In this document: one piece after another, positions 1 through 11,201 of the stretch
Numbering within the stretch: position 1 is the first letter of the stretch
How the letters are laid out: each line of letters opens with the position of its first letter
Origin: Byssothecium circinans
Taxonomy: Eukaryota > Ascomycota > Dothideomycetes > Pleosporales > Massarinaceae
Assembly (NCBI GenBank): GCA_010015675.1
Contig: ML976985.1
Coordinates: 718,195-782,194, forward strand
Length of the DNA: 64,000 nt
Reading direction: 5' to 3'
Made by a program: the position numbers and the translations under genes
The notes under the pieces: generated by a model
Databases searched by the model: none
What the model saw: only the letters and a program-made list of their open reading frames with translations
Told to the model about the DNA's origin: nothing

Positions 1-440
1 AGATATTTCTCAGGACATCCAAAATCGACCGTCTTGAGAAGCTTTCGCTACGGACTTCGCCAAAGGATTGACAGTTTGCACCACCGGACGCACCCTTTCC
101 CGTGGTGAATCCAAACGAAAGCCATCCTTCCCGCACGGGATCCTACAAGGCCCAATCATTCAGACGCCATGCCGACGCCATGCCAACGCCATGTAGAAGG
201 ACCGTGATCCTCTATAACGACATATAAAACTAATATGCACGGACTCTCACAGTTATTCAAGCTGCTGCGAATTCCGACCCAGAGAAGCTGCATCAGGCAA
301 GGCTGACGTTGTCTCGGACTCTCAGCCACACCTCGGACCTCAAAGACAACTGGAATCTTCCGTCGTGCCACATCCCATATCATCATGTCTCTCACGCATT
401 AAGACCGCCATCATACTAAGTTACTAACCATGCGGCGCAG
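1..440. other. Left edge, no N-terminal exon found for the adjacent dehydrogenase
   Basis: All three plus frames are broken by stops. I looked for the Rossmann glycine motif and the substrate domain that should precede the dehydrogenase exon at 441 and found neither. A branch-like TTACTAAC at 421-428 and a CAG at 438-440 make a good 3' splice site. The preceding exon is therefore either left of the window, beyond a long intron, or lost. A plus-strand open stretch near 243-417 reads protein-like but was not recognised. Confidence 0.5.
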
Positions 441-1225
441 TCGCTCGTGTGGCGAAGGCAATGGGCATGAACGTCCTAGCATACACAGCCTCACCGCGTC
501 CCACGCCCGAATCACGCCGCGATAACGGCTTCATCGTACCAGGGACCGGCGACCCTGATGGAAGTTTCCCTAGTGCATGGTATAGTGGGTTGGACAAGGA
601 GAGCCTGCACGACTTCTTAAAACAGAAGATTGATTTACTCGTACTAGCAGTACCGCTAACGTAAGTTTCAAGCCCTGAGTTTCTTTGAAACATCTCACCC
701 GACTGGATCGGAAAGGGGAGGGGAAGGAAGGCATGTGGGGAATCAAACAGAAAGATTGCTTGCATGGAGTTTGTACTGTAAACGTCTAATCCGGGAGTAT
801 CCCAGATGATGCATGACACACCAACATACCCGTACCCACTATTTAACGATCACTGACACTTCTCCCGCAGTAAAGCCACAACACACTTCCTCAGCACCGA
901 CGAATTCGCCATCCTCGGCAAGTCCAATCCCTCCGGTACCTTGGTCGCCAATATCGCTCGCGGGCAAGTCATCGACAGCGCTGCTCTGATCAAAGCGCTC
1001 GAAAACAAGCAGATCAGCGGTGCGGCTCTCGATGTGACGGACCCTGAGCCTCTGCCGAAGGAGGATCCGCTTTGGGACGCGCCGAATGTGTTGATTACGC
1101 CGCATGTTAGTGGAGTTACGGATGTGTATGTGGAGAGGGCTTTTCAGGTTCTAAGGGAGAATTTGAGGCGCGTGAGGGATGGGGGGAAGTTGATTAATGA
1201 GGTTGATAGGGAGAAGGGGTATTGA
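441..1225 (+). CDS. D-isomer specific 2-hydroxyacid dehydrogenase, 3' part
   Basis: Two exons are visible, 441-660 and 871-1225, with a 210-base intron (GTAAGT donor, CCCGCAG acceptor). The protein enters the NAD-binding domain at ARVAKAMGMNVLAYTASPRP. It keeps the catalytic Arg region (NIARGQVID), the Glu region (DVTDPEPLPKEDPLW) and the His loop (ITPHVSG), and ends at TGA 1223-1225. The family reduces 2-keto acids or oxidises D-2-hydroxy acids with NAD(P)H. The substrate cannot be told from this part. The first half of the protein, including GxGxxG, is not in the window. The gene is either cut by the window edge or 5'-truncated. The 3' end lies 283 bases from the convergent TVP23 gene. Confidence 0.85.
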
Positions 1226-1508
1226 GGGATGTTTTGGGCTGTGTTGGAGGGGAATAGATCCTGGGTTGGGGAGGGGGATACATAATTTGAATTCGCTGTA
1301 TGCTTTCCTGGACATATCTGCATCACTGGATTCTCGCGTTCGAGCGCTTGATAACGATGCCTAGCACGCGGTCAATAGGACTTGCTCCAACCATTCAAGT
1401 TCGTCAAAGATTCTCATTACAAAATGTACGCCATACAATGCAAGATCTTACACACATCTCCCATTTCCCAAAACTGTTGCTACAACCCATTCTCACCGTC
1501 TTTGTGTC

Positions 1509-2290
1509 TCATCTCCTGAACCAATTGCTGACCATTCCACTAGCCAAGTTCCTCGCAAGACCGGAGCCGTACATGGCATTCGAAGCAAAGCCAGACGCAT
1601 GGCTAAACTTATCGCAGCGGGAGTACGCGAGCGCGTTCGTGAGTGTAAGCACGAGTGCGATAACTACTTCCACATTAGCACCGATCCTCCACCGATCCCC
1701 TTCCCTCTCCCGCCTCCCCACAACCCCAAAGAAAAGGCACTCACCAACAAGCGTCAACCAAATAAACTCAAAGCTCACCAACGCCACGACAGCCAGCAAA
1801 ATCCACAGCACAGGCTGCGCATAAAGCGCGATCCAAAAGAACCTCTTATCGGTAGGATTAATAGCCCTCTCGTTCGGGTCCGCGCTCTCAAACACCCAGC
1901 GACTGTCCCCCGTGGCGCCGTCGACCTCGTTCCACCAGCGCAGGCCGACGAGGCGGCGCCCGGCGATGTTCTTGAGGTAGTAGAAGTCGGTGGCGAGGAG
2001 CAGGATGGTGATGATGAAGATGAGGACGAAGTTGGAGGTGAAGAGGCGGAGGCCGAAGAGGTAGATTAGGAGGGAGGCTGGGGCGGTGTTAGTGTTTGGT
2101 GGTCTGGGTTCGGATGTAGATGTTGGGAAATGGAGGAGAGCTTCAGGAGTGTGGTAGTGGGAAGGGTAAGGTGGCAGGCGGAGGTGGACGTACATATTCT
2201 AAAGAAGAGAAAGGTGAGCAGCGTGATGGGATGGCTGCTGAGTCTCCAGCTCAAGCTCCCGGGCGCGGGGGTCTGCTGCGCGGCCTCCAT
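1509..2290 (-). CDS. TVP23: Golgi membrane protein TVP23
   Basis: Exons are 2290-2194 and 2077-1509, joined in phase 1 (GTACGT donor, CCCCAG acceptor), giving 221 residues. The start reads [20 protein letters not shown], followed by the family's [13 protein letters not shown] segment. Four hydrophobic spans follow. Between them lie the conserved motifs [20 protein letters not shown] and the soluble loop [24 protein letters not shown], here split for length. This matches the DUF846/TVP23 family of late-Golgi vesicle membrane proteins. It is divergent from the lyase gene at 2572, with 281 bases between the starts. The C-terminal tail after the last membrane span is longer than in yeast. Confidence 0.9.
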
Positions 2291-2571
2291 TTTGAACGTC
2301 GAGCTGGGTTTGGGGTGTAGCTCTGGTGCAGCTTTTCTCCGCGGGTGAAGCTTGAGGGTTGATGTGCAGCTTCACGTGGCATTTGCGGACTTCTAGAAGC
2401 TCGGGCCACCTCGAATCGGCTACTTCGTCATCGGCTCTCTTGAAGCTTTCCCCGCGTCGCGAGAGCTTCCCCAACTCAACTTTCTTGAGATTGCGCTTCA
2501 ATTGCACGTTTACTACCTTCTACAACGGGGAGAAGTGCCGAATGAACTTGCATTGAGCCCAAGGGCTTCAA

Positions 2572-3593
2572 ATGGCGGCCTCTCGCAACATAATCCGCCG
2601 GGCGCTCATGTACGGTACGGTGCATCTCCCTCCCGTCTCCCACCCACCATCTAAACCCCCGCAGTCCCGGGCTCCTCCAAAAAGATGCTCGAAAAGACGT
2701 CCACCATGAACGTCGACACGGTAGCCTACGACCTCGAAGACAGCGTCGCCCCTCACATGAAACCCACCGCCCGCTCAAACCTCACTACGCTCCTCTCGCG
2801 CCCGCGCCCCGCGGGCATAAAAGAGCTCTGCGTGCGAATAAACAGCGTAGACACGGGTCTCGCCCTCGCCGACCTCACAGAAGTCCTCAAGGGCGAACAT
2901 CTCGACGCCATCATGCTTCCGAAATGCGAGAGCGCCGCAGATCTCCACTTCGTAACAGATGTCATACGGCACGTCCTCCCCGACCGACATCCCTCGAATT
3001 CAGTGCAAAAAGAGGGGCAGAAGCCACCGTTGTCGATAATCGCGCTGATCGAATCCGCGAAGAGCATACAGAACCTGCCTGAGATATGTAGAGCGAGTCC
3101 GTACCTAAGCGGTTTGGTGTTCGCCGCCGAGGACTTTGCGAAGGATATGAGTATTACGCGCACACCGTCTTTGACGGAATTTCTCTACGCACGATCGGCT
3201 ATTGCGACGGCGGCGCGCGCAGCGCTCCTCTCGTCTACTATCGACCTCGTCTGCACGTCGTATAAGGGGGAGCAGGGGCTGAGGACTTTGGAGGAGGAAT
3301 GCTTGAATGGGAAGGGCCTGGGGTTTAATGGGAAACAGTGTATTCACCCCAGTCAAATCGAGGTCTGTCAACGCGCGTTTGCGCCAGGGGAGAAGGAGGT
3401 CGAGTGGGCGACGAGAGTCGTGGTGGCGGATGAGAAGGCGAGTGCGAGGGGGAGAGGCGCCTGGACCTTGGATGGGAGTATGATTGATGTGCCGGTCGTT
3501 AAGAAGGCGAGGAGTGTGCTGGACAGGGCGAGGCTTTGCGAGATTAATGTAGAGGCGGTGAGGGAGAGGTGGAGGGATCAGGAGCCGGAGTAG
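2572..3593 (+). CDS. CitE/HpcH-type lyase (CLYBL-like, mitochondrial?)
   Basis: A 43-base first exon (2572-2614) joins 2665-3593 across a 50-base intron (GTACGG donor, CGCAG acceptor), giving 323 residues. The join produces the family signature LMYVPGSSKKMLEK. Then come YDLEDSVAP (metal/substrate loop), INSVDTGLALADL, IMLPKCESA, IALIESAKSIQNL, AAEDFAKDM, and the C-terminal GKQCIHPSQIE and AWTLDGSMIDVPVVKKA. This is the HpcH/HpaI aldolase superfamily, citrate lyase beta-like group, which cleaves CoA thioesters such as malyl- or citramalyl-CoA. The basic N-terminus (MAASRNIIRRAL) suits a mitochondrial presequence. That location is an inference. Confidence 0.85.
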
Positions 3594-4078
3594 ATTGTGG
3601 GGTTTATGTGGTGATGGGATAGAGATGTGTTTCGTGAGAGACTATATGCATTATCGGGTAGCTATCATGTGATAGAAGTGAGTTTTGAGATCGTGGAAGA
3701 ATCGCAGCCGTGAGTTGACACTAGATAGACACGATCCTCGTCATGGTTCTGGGAGTAGGAAAGCGAGACATTTCGCTTATTGGGGAGGGCTGAGGGCCTT
3801 GGGCAGGCCGGAATAGCGGGAGTGCGCTACCAAATAGCATGCTATATCACAAGCAGGAACCCCCCGGAAAATGAAAGGAACAAATATATTCAGAGCATTG
3901 ATCATAAGTTAGCCATCTTTTGTTATTTTGGGATTCGCGTACTCCTGCTCGTTACCATGCCTTGCCCTGACGACTTTTGATGACCATATCCCCATCCGAA
4001 AAGGCTGTCAACACCACATGCATCCTCGAAATGTCGCGCAGATCCAGACACCTCCTCCTCAACCAGCATCCCATCCAT
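3594..4078. other. Convergent intergenic space
   Basis: This is the 3' space between the lyase gene and the DPP5 gene, which run towards each other. It holds only short frames. I see no RNA gene or repeat in it. Confidence 0.6.
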
Positions 4079-6500
4079 TCACTCCCCATCCGGGCCCGTT
4101 GGATACGTCGTCTGCTCCAGCCCCGCAAACTCATTAATCCACCCAAAAACAACCTCATGCCATTTTAGACTATTCTCCGGCTTAAGCACCCAATGATTCT
4201 CATCTGAGAAAGTCAAAAACTTGCTCCTCACCCCCTTAGTCTGCAGCACGTTGAAAGCGCTCAAGCCCTCGTTCATGGTGAGTCGGTAATCGAGCTCGGA
4301 GTGAATGATGAGGTGCGGCGTGGCCCAGTTGTCTGCGAAGCGCGAGGGGTCCCACTGCGACCATGAGGAGCTGTTGGACCAGAGAGGGCCGCCGAGGTCG
4401 TGGAAGGGAAAGTAGAGTTCTTCAGAGGCGAGTTGGCTGGTCATGCTGAAGACGCCGTCGTGGGTGACGAGGGCTTTGAATTTGCGGCCCAGGTCGTGGC
4501 CTTGGATCCAATTCATCATATATCCGCCGTAAGAGGCGCCAAGGGCAACTGCGCGGTCAGTGTCTACGAACTCGAGGTTCTTGTCGATGTAGTCGAAGCC
4601 CAAGACGAGGTCTTCGTACGGGAGGCCGCCCCATTGGTTTTGGATGGCATCGACGAAATCTTGCCCATATCCCGTGCTGCCGGTTGGATTGGGAGTGACT
4701 ACCACGTAGCCTTGCTCGGCGAAAAGAGCGGGATTCCAACGCGTGCTCCAGCTGTCGGTCCATGCGCCTTGAGGACCTCCATGGATTAAATAGGCGAGCG
4801 GGTACTTCTTCCCTGAATCGAACGTTGAAGGACGAATGACGAATGCGTGCACGGTGGTATCTGGTGCTGCGCCCAGCCATTTGATCTCACTGATCTGATC
4901 CTGCGAGAGTCCGAACATGGCGCCACTTCGTGTATTTGATGAGACGTATTTGGTGACGAGCTGGCTAGACTTTGCTTTTTGAGTGTGTTCATCTATGGGG
5001 AGAGTGAAATGCAAATGGCCACTGAGGGTCTGTTTCTTGTGGTCGGCTGGAACAATCGAGTAGAGGCTGTTGTCGATCAAGCTTGTGGACGACAAGAAGA
5101 TTTCGCCAGACTTGAGCACCTTGACGCTGTTAATGGACCCTCCCTTAACGAGTTGAACCGGTACAGATTGAAACTCTCCTCCTTGAAAGGGTCTGCTGTT
5201 GCTCGCGAAGAGATTTACACGACCTTCCTTCTCAGCCGTAAAATATAGAGTATCGTTGCCACCCCAAGTGATTGACTGCGGGCTCTTATCCCAGATGCCT
5301 TTCCCGTTGTTGCCAGCAAACAAATGAATGACCCAGCCCGGTGTGAGATAGTCGGGAACGATGAAGACCTGGTTTTTGTCGGACTCGTAGCCATCCGTCT
5401 TCATGGATAGGAATGCGATGCTCTTGCCAGTCTTATCCCAGACTGGGCCCGTGCTTGCGCCTTCAAAGCCGTCGACCGGCACCTTATAAAACTTAGGAAG
5501 TTCCTTTACAATGTCCAGCCAGAAGGTCTTTGAAGCCGAGAGATAGATGTTGGTCTTTGTGTGTGTTGCGGGGTTAAGATCCGGGTCCTTGGAGGTGAAG
5601 ACTAGACCGTGTTGTGAGATGTCGAAGTGGTCCGTCCCGCCAAATGGTTCGATTGGGGATGCAAGCTTGCTGCCCTTGAGCGCGTTCTTTAGTTCCGAGA
5701 GCTTGTACTTTCCGGCTACCTTGTAGAGTGTAGCCAGGAAGATGGTATTGCGGTTCTCCGTTACATAGTGGTCCCAGTGGCGGACGAAAAGAGAATCGTA
5801 CACGCGACCAGTGGTCAACGGCTTCTCGGCTTTCTCTGGGTTGAACAGATCGCCGCTAGGTTTCGCTTTGCCGGACAGGGCGACGCCATACGTACCATTG
5901 CCAATTTGCGCGAGCTTGACGTTGCCAACGGGGCCATCAATGGTGCCTGCGATATAGCTGCTGTAGAACTGTTAGGCTGTAGAGTATAGTATTGTTCTAG
6001 CACATCACCTACCTGTTCCCGAAATCGTTCACAGGTCCGACCTTTACATGCGTAACGCCGCCTTCGTCCCCATGCAACAGCAACACCGTCTCATCGTCTA
6101 GCCATTGCGGCTCGCTCGACTCTTTCTTGTCAGTCACGAGCGACGATTCCTGGCTCTTGACGTCTAGGAGGCGGACCTCGAGGTTTTTTGCATGCTCCTC
6201 GAAGCTGTACGTTGAGACGCTGTACAGCACTTTGGAAGCGTCTGAATTGGGTAGGCCCTCTGAGCGACGCGGCGCGCTTAGGAGGGCCTCGGGCGTAAAC
6301 TTCTTCGCGCGGACAACCATTCCTTCTGCGGTACTCGAACCAAACAGTAGAGCGAAGGAGAGTAGGGTGTAGACGTAGCACCTGTTTTATAGTAAGTATA
6401 CAGCCAGTCTCGGAATGGGGTACAATGCTAGTCCAAGCTGGGCAGCAGACCTAAACTTGCGGCGAGGGATTGCGCTTGCAATTGGAAGGGAATAGTACAT
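4079..6500 (-). CDS. Secreted dipeptidyl-peptidase V (S9 family)
   Basis: Proposed exons are 6500-6451, 6381-6013 and 5960-4079, all joined in phase 2, giving 766 residues. The second exon opens with a signal-anchor-like stretch (CYVYTLLSFALLFGSSTAEG), then FTPEALLSAPRRSEGLP, the start of the beta-propeller. The C-terminal alpha/beta-hydrolase domain has the oxyanion/HGG motif YLIHGGPQGAW, the nucleophile elbow GASYGGYM (Ser), the Asp loop IHSELDYRLTMNEG and the catalytic His in DENHWVLKPENSL. This is the fungal DppV/DPP5 family, extracellular serine peptidases that remove X-Ala, His-Ser or Ser-Tyr dipeptides. Exons 2 and 3 are secure. The 50-base first exon (MYYSLPIASAIPRRKF) is the best fit but rests on splice signals alone. 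Confidence 0.88.
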
Positions 6501-7077
6501 GTTGACGGCGTAATGAACATGCGCCACCTCGGTAGGCAAATGAGAGAAATTATATCAAAGGAATAACAGCTGCCGCGGAAGACTGTAGAGCGAGAGACTG
6601 AAGGTTGCGAACGAGACGGTGGTGAGGAGGAGCACAAGCTCAGGTGTTTGCAAAGGGTCCTCGACCTCCATTGCAGCTGCCGTGTCGTGAGATCATATGA
6701 GGAAATGCTACCTACTTTTAAATACCGAGCTGCAAACGCACAACAGGCAATGCGATGATATATGTATTGGCGGTGCAGCAGAGCTCTGGAGCTGTTGTGT
6801 TGTTGACTGAAGCTCGGAGCTCTGGCCGAAGCTAGTTCGGATTTCCCGCATACGTCAAACCCTCGAACCCATGCTTATTTGTCAACAACCCCGCTAAGGT
6901 GGTACGAACCCCTCAAAATTGACCGATGATGATGCCTTCACTTTGCTATTAGCTGCTATGACGCATGGAGATGCACAGAGCCGTCTCCAGTTATTTTTTT
7001 CCATACATATAAATTTATTAACCTGCAAAATTTGGAAAATTTGGAAAAAGTCCACTGAAGTCCTGAGGACTTACGAA
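6501..7077. other. Upstream region of DPP5 gene
   Basis: No gene is seen. The part next to 6500 is the DPP5 promoter and 5' leader on the minus strand. The part near 7000-7077 is A/T-rich and leads into the tRNA gene. Confidence 0.5.
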
Positions 7078-7183
7078 ACTCCAGTGGCGCAGTGGCTAGC
7101 GCGCCGTTCTTATAAGGCTCGTCAGATCTTTATGGCCTCGTCTGGTAATGCGGATGCCGTGGGTTCGACCCCCACCTGGAGTA
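7078..7183 (+). tRNA. tRNA-Ile (anticodon UAU) with a 33-base intron
   Basis: All cloverleaf arms can be read. The acceptor stem is 7078-7084 with 7176-7182 (ACTCCAG/CTGGAGT, all paired). The D stem is GCGC/GCGC, the T arm is GTGGG-TTCGACC-CCCAC at 7159-7175, and the discriminator is A7183. The anticodon loop CTTATA+A places UAU at 7111-7113, so it reads the rare Ile codon AUA. A 33-base intron (7115-7147) sits one base 3' of the anticodon, the canonical position. The anticodon stem CCGTT/TGCGG ends in a U-U mismatch and a G-U pair. T runs at 7194-7198 and 7204-7209 form a pol III terminator. Confidence 0.85.
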
Positions 7184-7193
7184 ATCTGCAATC

Positions 7194-7209
7194 TTTTTGC
7201 GCCTTTTTT
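7194..7209 (+). terminator. RNA polymerase III terminator of the tRNA gene
   Basis: A run of five T followed within six bases by a run of six T, directly downstream of the tRNA 3' end. Confidence 0.75.
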
Positions 7210-7553
7210 GAATCTCCGCGCATCTAGATGTTGTGATATTTTTGCATTTTGGTGGGATTTGGACGAGGCTGGGGCATCCGTGATTAGTTCTTGGACACCT
7301 GGAAGAAAAGCTTCCAACACTTTACAAACGCTCTAGATGAGGCAGCCACGACCCTGTAACTTACCTCCCCGTTTCCGGAACATAGGTAAGTGGACGGAGA
7401 CCTTTAAATGCACATGCTACTGCAGCAAGGAATTAGTTTGCTTTTAATTTACTAGTAATCTTCTCCGAATGCCCATGGATGAGATAAATTTGGATAAAGA
7501 AGCAGCAAGGCAAGTGTACAATACCAGACCAACGAAGTACTTGATCAAATGCT
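7210..7553. other. No feature seen
   Basis: The sequence between the tRNA terminator and the decayed frame at 7554 shows no coding frame, repeat or RNA that I can support. Confidence 0.4.
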
Positions 7554-8594
7554 ATGCTAATGTCTTACAAGATCTTCAAAGCTTACACAAAGCCACATAC
7601 AAACACAACCCCCTTACACCTATCTCATAGCCCTAGGATGGACCAGCGTCCGATTCCTGAGATGCGGAAGATGGCGACCAGCGACCTATATCCGCAGCCT
7701 AGCTTTCACGGGCGGCTTGGTAGCTGTAACTATATGGCCCGAAAGCCACATGTTCACTCTTGCAGCGTGGGAACTTGCGAGACGGGAGGATATCACGCTC
7801 ACGCCCTCTCGACTGTACGAAAGGGCTTCGCGGTTTACATAGGACGATAGCATACTGGTCGGCGGCACAATGGGGTTGTTGTTTACGATTTGCAAGGCGG
7901 GATTTCTGAGTGCTGTTGGCAGAATTGCAAACCACATACGATGGTGGGCAAGACTCAAGCTGAACGGCTTCCGTTCGTCTCGCGCGCTGTCCAAGGAATT
8001 GCCATGGGCGTATCTGGAGGCGCCTTGGCGTGTGAGATGGTTTCCGCAGACAAGTCCTCGACGTTGCATCATGTCATCACCATAAGAAACATACGCAGAT
8101 CGGAGCTGTGAGAGAAGCTATCTAGGAATGAAGAGTTCATGAAGAGTGTTGGCCCGTGGTTTGCACGTCTCATCGACGTAACGGGGCCAAAAGCGTCAGC
8201 GAGACGGAGGAGAAATTATCTGGCTCGTGAACGAAGCTTATCCCCTGAATCGGTGCAAGAGCTTGTGGAGACCTCGGACGACCTGGACAAAGTGGTCACA
8301 CGCTGATAGGAGCTGTTTTCGAAGGGAGAGGAACCGTTGCCGTGGGGAGTTGAAGGCGACGGAGCGCAAAGGGTAAAGGCTGTGAGTTAGTAGGAGCAAA
8401 GGTCGTCGTCGTCGTGGGAGGAGCTCACTGCGAGGGTAAAGCGACTGCCGGACGAGTATCGAGCGAAAGGCGAGAAGATCTTGAGCTTGGCGAGGCAGCT
8501 GGAAGGACACCGTCCTGTGCAAGACTATATGGTTGCTGATCTACTCGACGATCTGGAAAAGAGGGCGGGGGAGGAACGAAGGCGGGGGGACTAG
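7554..8594 (+). pseudogene. Decayed unknown gene, one frame with six in-frame stops
   Basis: One reading frame stays protein-like across about 1 kb although it is cut by TAG at 7848, TGA at 8109, TGA-TAG at 8304-8309 and TAG-TAG at 8388-8393. It closes at TAG 8592. Stretches such as VSRAVQGIAMGVSGGALACE, SPESVQELVETSDDLDKVVT and VKRLPDEYRAKGEKILSLAR are clearly protein-like, with charged amphipathic helices in the second half. Every stop is one C-to-T change from CAG or CGA, so mutation of a formerly intact gene explains them better than introns. I do not recognise the family. It is a lone broken gene inside an otherwise intact core region. The left limit is uncertain. Confidence 0.6.
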
Positions 8595-9053
8595 GGAGGG
8601 GGATTAAGGAGGAAGGAAGGACGAAGGAGGGAGAGAAGAACAAAAGAGGCAGGAACAAAAGAGGGAAGAATAGCAAAGAGAAGAACGAGCAGAGAGAGGT
8701 AGGAGGCGTCACATGCAGTATGTACCACGAACGCGACACTTGTCTACGTGTGTAGGAACTAGCTCTAAACCATTGCGAACATCCCCGCCTGTTGTTCCGC
8801 TTCTTAGTTCTTGTCTTATCAGCCTGCTAACAGCTCTATATCTCCTCTTTTACCCTCTCATCGCGCATATACCAGTCAATAACATCACGTCTTGTGCAAC
8901 TCATACTCTGCAGTGTACGCATACCAAAAGAATATTTCGGTAGAAACTAGATCAATGGTACAAGGCAATGCGAGTATTCGTTATAGCTAGAAGCGGACTT
9001 CCAGCGCCTATGAAACAACATTTGTACACACAATGCCAACCGCACGGCAATAT
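8595..9053. other. Purine-rich tract and gene 3' space
   Basis: From about 8573 to 8700 the plus strand is nearly all purine (G/A runs such as GGAGGGGGATTAAGGAGG). The rest is the 3' side of EMC3 on the minus strand. No gene is seen. Confidence 0.6.
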
Positions 9054-10070
9054 CTAAGACGCCATCGAGGCGATCAATCGGTCCTCAATGCCCTCGAGGA
9101 TCCACCAATGCTCAAGAACTTCCAGGTTCTCTGCTTCGCTCAAGAACAGCTTGTCGGGGTCTTGTTCGGGACCCATCATACCCGCACCGGGGTTCGACAT
9201 TGCCATTTGTTGCGTGACCTGGTTCGCAGCTATGACAATGTTAGCTTTCGTACACAGACGTATCAAGTTGCTTGTCCTTACAGTTGTTGCTCCCCAGAAT
9301 AAAGTTATAAACAGGCTGCAATCCGAAAAGAGTCAAGAAATACCACGACAAGCTGGACACCCATCTGACGTCCAAATCTTGAGTCCCCACACCAGATTGC
9401 AGCATCGACTTGAACTGCGGCGTTAACGGAAAAGGCAGTTTCACTGTAGAAAACTCGTCAGCAACTGTCCAATATACCGCCCACCATCTCCACAAGCTAC
9501 CCCGTCCCCTGGCAAAGGGTGAACTCACTGATAACAAACCCCGAAAAAAACGCATTAATCCAGCCCATAATCAGCGTCTGCGGCACCATCATCGCCATAT
9601 TCCCCTTCATCATGCCCATCATACCCTCCATCGCCGCAGGATCGCTCATCGGATTCGGCCTCGGCTTCCCGCGATTCTCGGGTTCCGCGAGAAACTTGCC
9701 CTCCTGGTACGCGGACACCATGTACGCTTTACGCGCCTGGAACGCAGCAGGAGATAAGACGTTGGCGTTTTGACGCAGTTGGACGCCGCGGACGAGGGAG
9801 CGCTGTTGTCGGATTTGCAGGAGGGTTTGTGGCTTGGGCGCGCTTTGGAGGAGCGTCATGGCGTAGTGGCGGAGGATGCCGGTGAGGATCTAGAGGGGGT
9901 TAGAGGGGAAGAAGGAGAGGAGAAAGAGGGACTGTGTACCATGACTACGGTGATGGGGAGGAGAATCCACCAGCTATATCGTATCATCAGCGCGGATTCA
10001 TAACGTGGGCGGAGACTACGCACAACAAGGCGGGGTCCCGGTGGATTGTCTGCACCACAGGCTGAGCCAT
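9054..10070 (-). CDS. EMC3: ER membrane complex subunit 3
   Basis: Five exons give 259 residues: 10070-10024, 9973-9940, 9889-9529, 9443-9282 and 9229-9054. Introns are 49 to 85 bases with GTGCGT, GTACAC, GTGAGT and GTAAGG donors. The N-terminus (TIHRDPALFWWILLPITVVM) is the first membrane span of the EMC3/TMCO1 (Oxa1-superfamily) fold. Next come ILTGILRHYAMTLL, the cytosolic coiled part RGVQLRQNANVLSPAAFQAR, the Met-rich MEGMMGMMKGNMAMMVPQT and the other spans, FSGFV-MKLPFPLT and SSLSWYFLTLFGLQPVYNFI. EMC3 is part of the core insertase channel that places tail-anchored and multi-pass proteins into the ER membrane. It is divergent from SPC2. Confidence 0.93.
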
Positions 10071-10345
10071 GATTGCAGTAGACGACGGATTGGCGATGTC
10101 GAGATCGGAGGAAGAGGCGTGGTGGGTGCAGTGTCGTCGTCGTCGGTTGTGGGGGAGTTGGAGTTGGGAAAGCTCAGCGGAGCCTCTCCGGATTCAAAAA
10201 GTGACAGGGGTCGGTCGTGCCTTCCTTGTGAACACCTTGCCCTCCAAGCTAAGCTCACCATTTCGACAGCACAAGCTCCAAACACTCTCCTCCACACTCT
10301 TTCTCCCCAATAAATAAATAATACAAGAAAAAACTACAGCCCACA
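10071..10345. promoter_or_regulatory. Shared bidirectional promoter of EMC3 and SPC2
   Basis: The two start codons face away from each other across 275 bases with no other gene between them, so both promoters must lie here. I see no strong TATA box. The part near 10346 is A-rich (ACAAGAAAAAACTACAG), like a fungal 5' leader. Confidence 0.6.
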
Positions 10346-11201
10346 ATGTCCTCCTCAACAAAAATCGCAGTCCACTCCCTCTCCGGTAATTTACCTCACC
10401 CAACACCTCCCCCGACTTGCTAAACTAACAACCGCCCTCCCCCAGATCTCAAAAACACAACCGACGACGCCCTCCCCCACTACCTCCACACGTTAAAATT
10501 CCGCCAAATCCACAAACAAACAGACATCCGCCTCGCCCTCGGCTACACCGCCGTCGTCGTCGCCGCCGCCCTCTTCTACTTCGACTGGAAGTTCGGCTGG
10601 GACGTGTCGAAGCCGTACACGGCGCCCGCCGTCACCGCCTACTTCATCCTCAACTCCGCGTTCAGCTACTGGCTGTGGGTTGTCGAGGCGGGGACTGTGT
10701 ATGAGGGCGAGGGGAAGACGGGGAGGGTGAGTCCACACTATACACTCCGTTGCGTTCCTTTCACTGGCTAGAGCAGAGCAAGCGGGGATGGAAATGGGAC
10801 GTGGGCTAATATGATTTTTTGTATCGTAGGTCCGCATAGCTTCCTCGACGAAAAAACACATCCCGATCTATGAATGCGACATCTTCTTCACTCCCGCGCC
10901 CATAGCTGCGAATCCAGAGCAGAAAATCCATATTCGCGCGCCGATGACGCGCTGGTTCACCGCTGATGGGTACTTTGTGGCCAAGCCGTTTCAGCAGTGG
11001 CTGGCGTCTGAGGTGCCGGTTATTGGCGCCGCGGATCCGGGGAATGTGGTGGAGGAGATTGGGAGGGGGAGTGGTGCTGGAGCGGAGGGGGCCCGGGCGA
11101 TAAATGTGTCGGGGAGCGAGGCGGTGGATGTGCTGGAGAAGTTGAAGGCTAGTGGGGTGAAGGTTGCGGGTGGTGGGAGTGGGAGGAGGAGGAAGGCGTG
11201 A
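10346..11201 (+). CDS. SPC2: Signal peptidase complex subunit 2
   Basis: Exons 10346-10385, 10446-10726 and 10830-11201 give 230 residues. Introns use GTAATT and GTGAGT donors. The protein starts MSSSTKIAVHSLSDLKNTTD, then TLKFRQIHKQTDIRLALGYT, two adjacent membrane spans (AVVVAAALFYFDWKFGW and AYFILNSAFSYWLWVVEAGT), and a cytosolic C-terminal domain with STKKHIPIYECDIFFTPAP and MTRWFTADGYFVAKPFQQWL. This is the SPC25/SPC2 family, an accessory subunit of the ER signal peptidase complex. The last ~50 residues are Gly/Ala-rich and end in a basic tail. Confidence 0.92.

Noticed and set aside
1300..1824. 174-codon plus frame
   Set aside because: Antisense to TVP23; residue use is that of a shadow frame.
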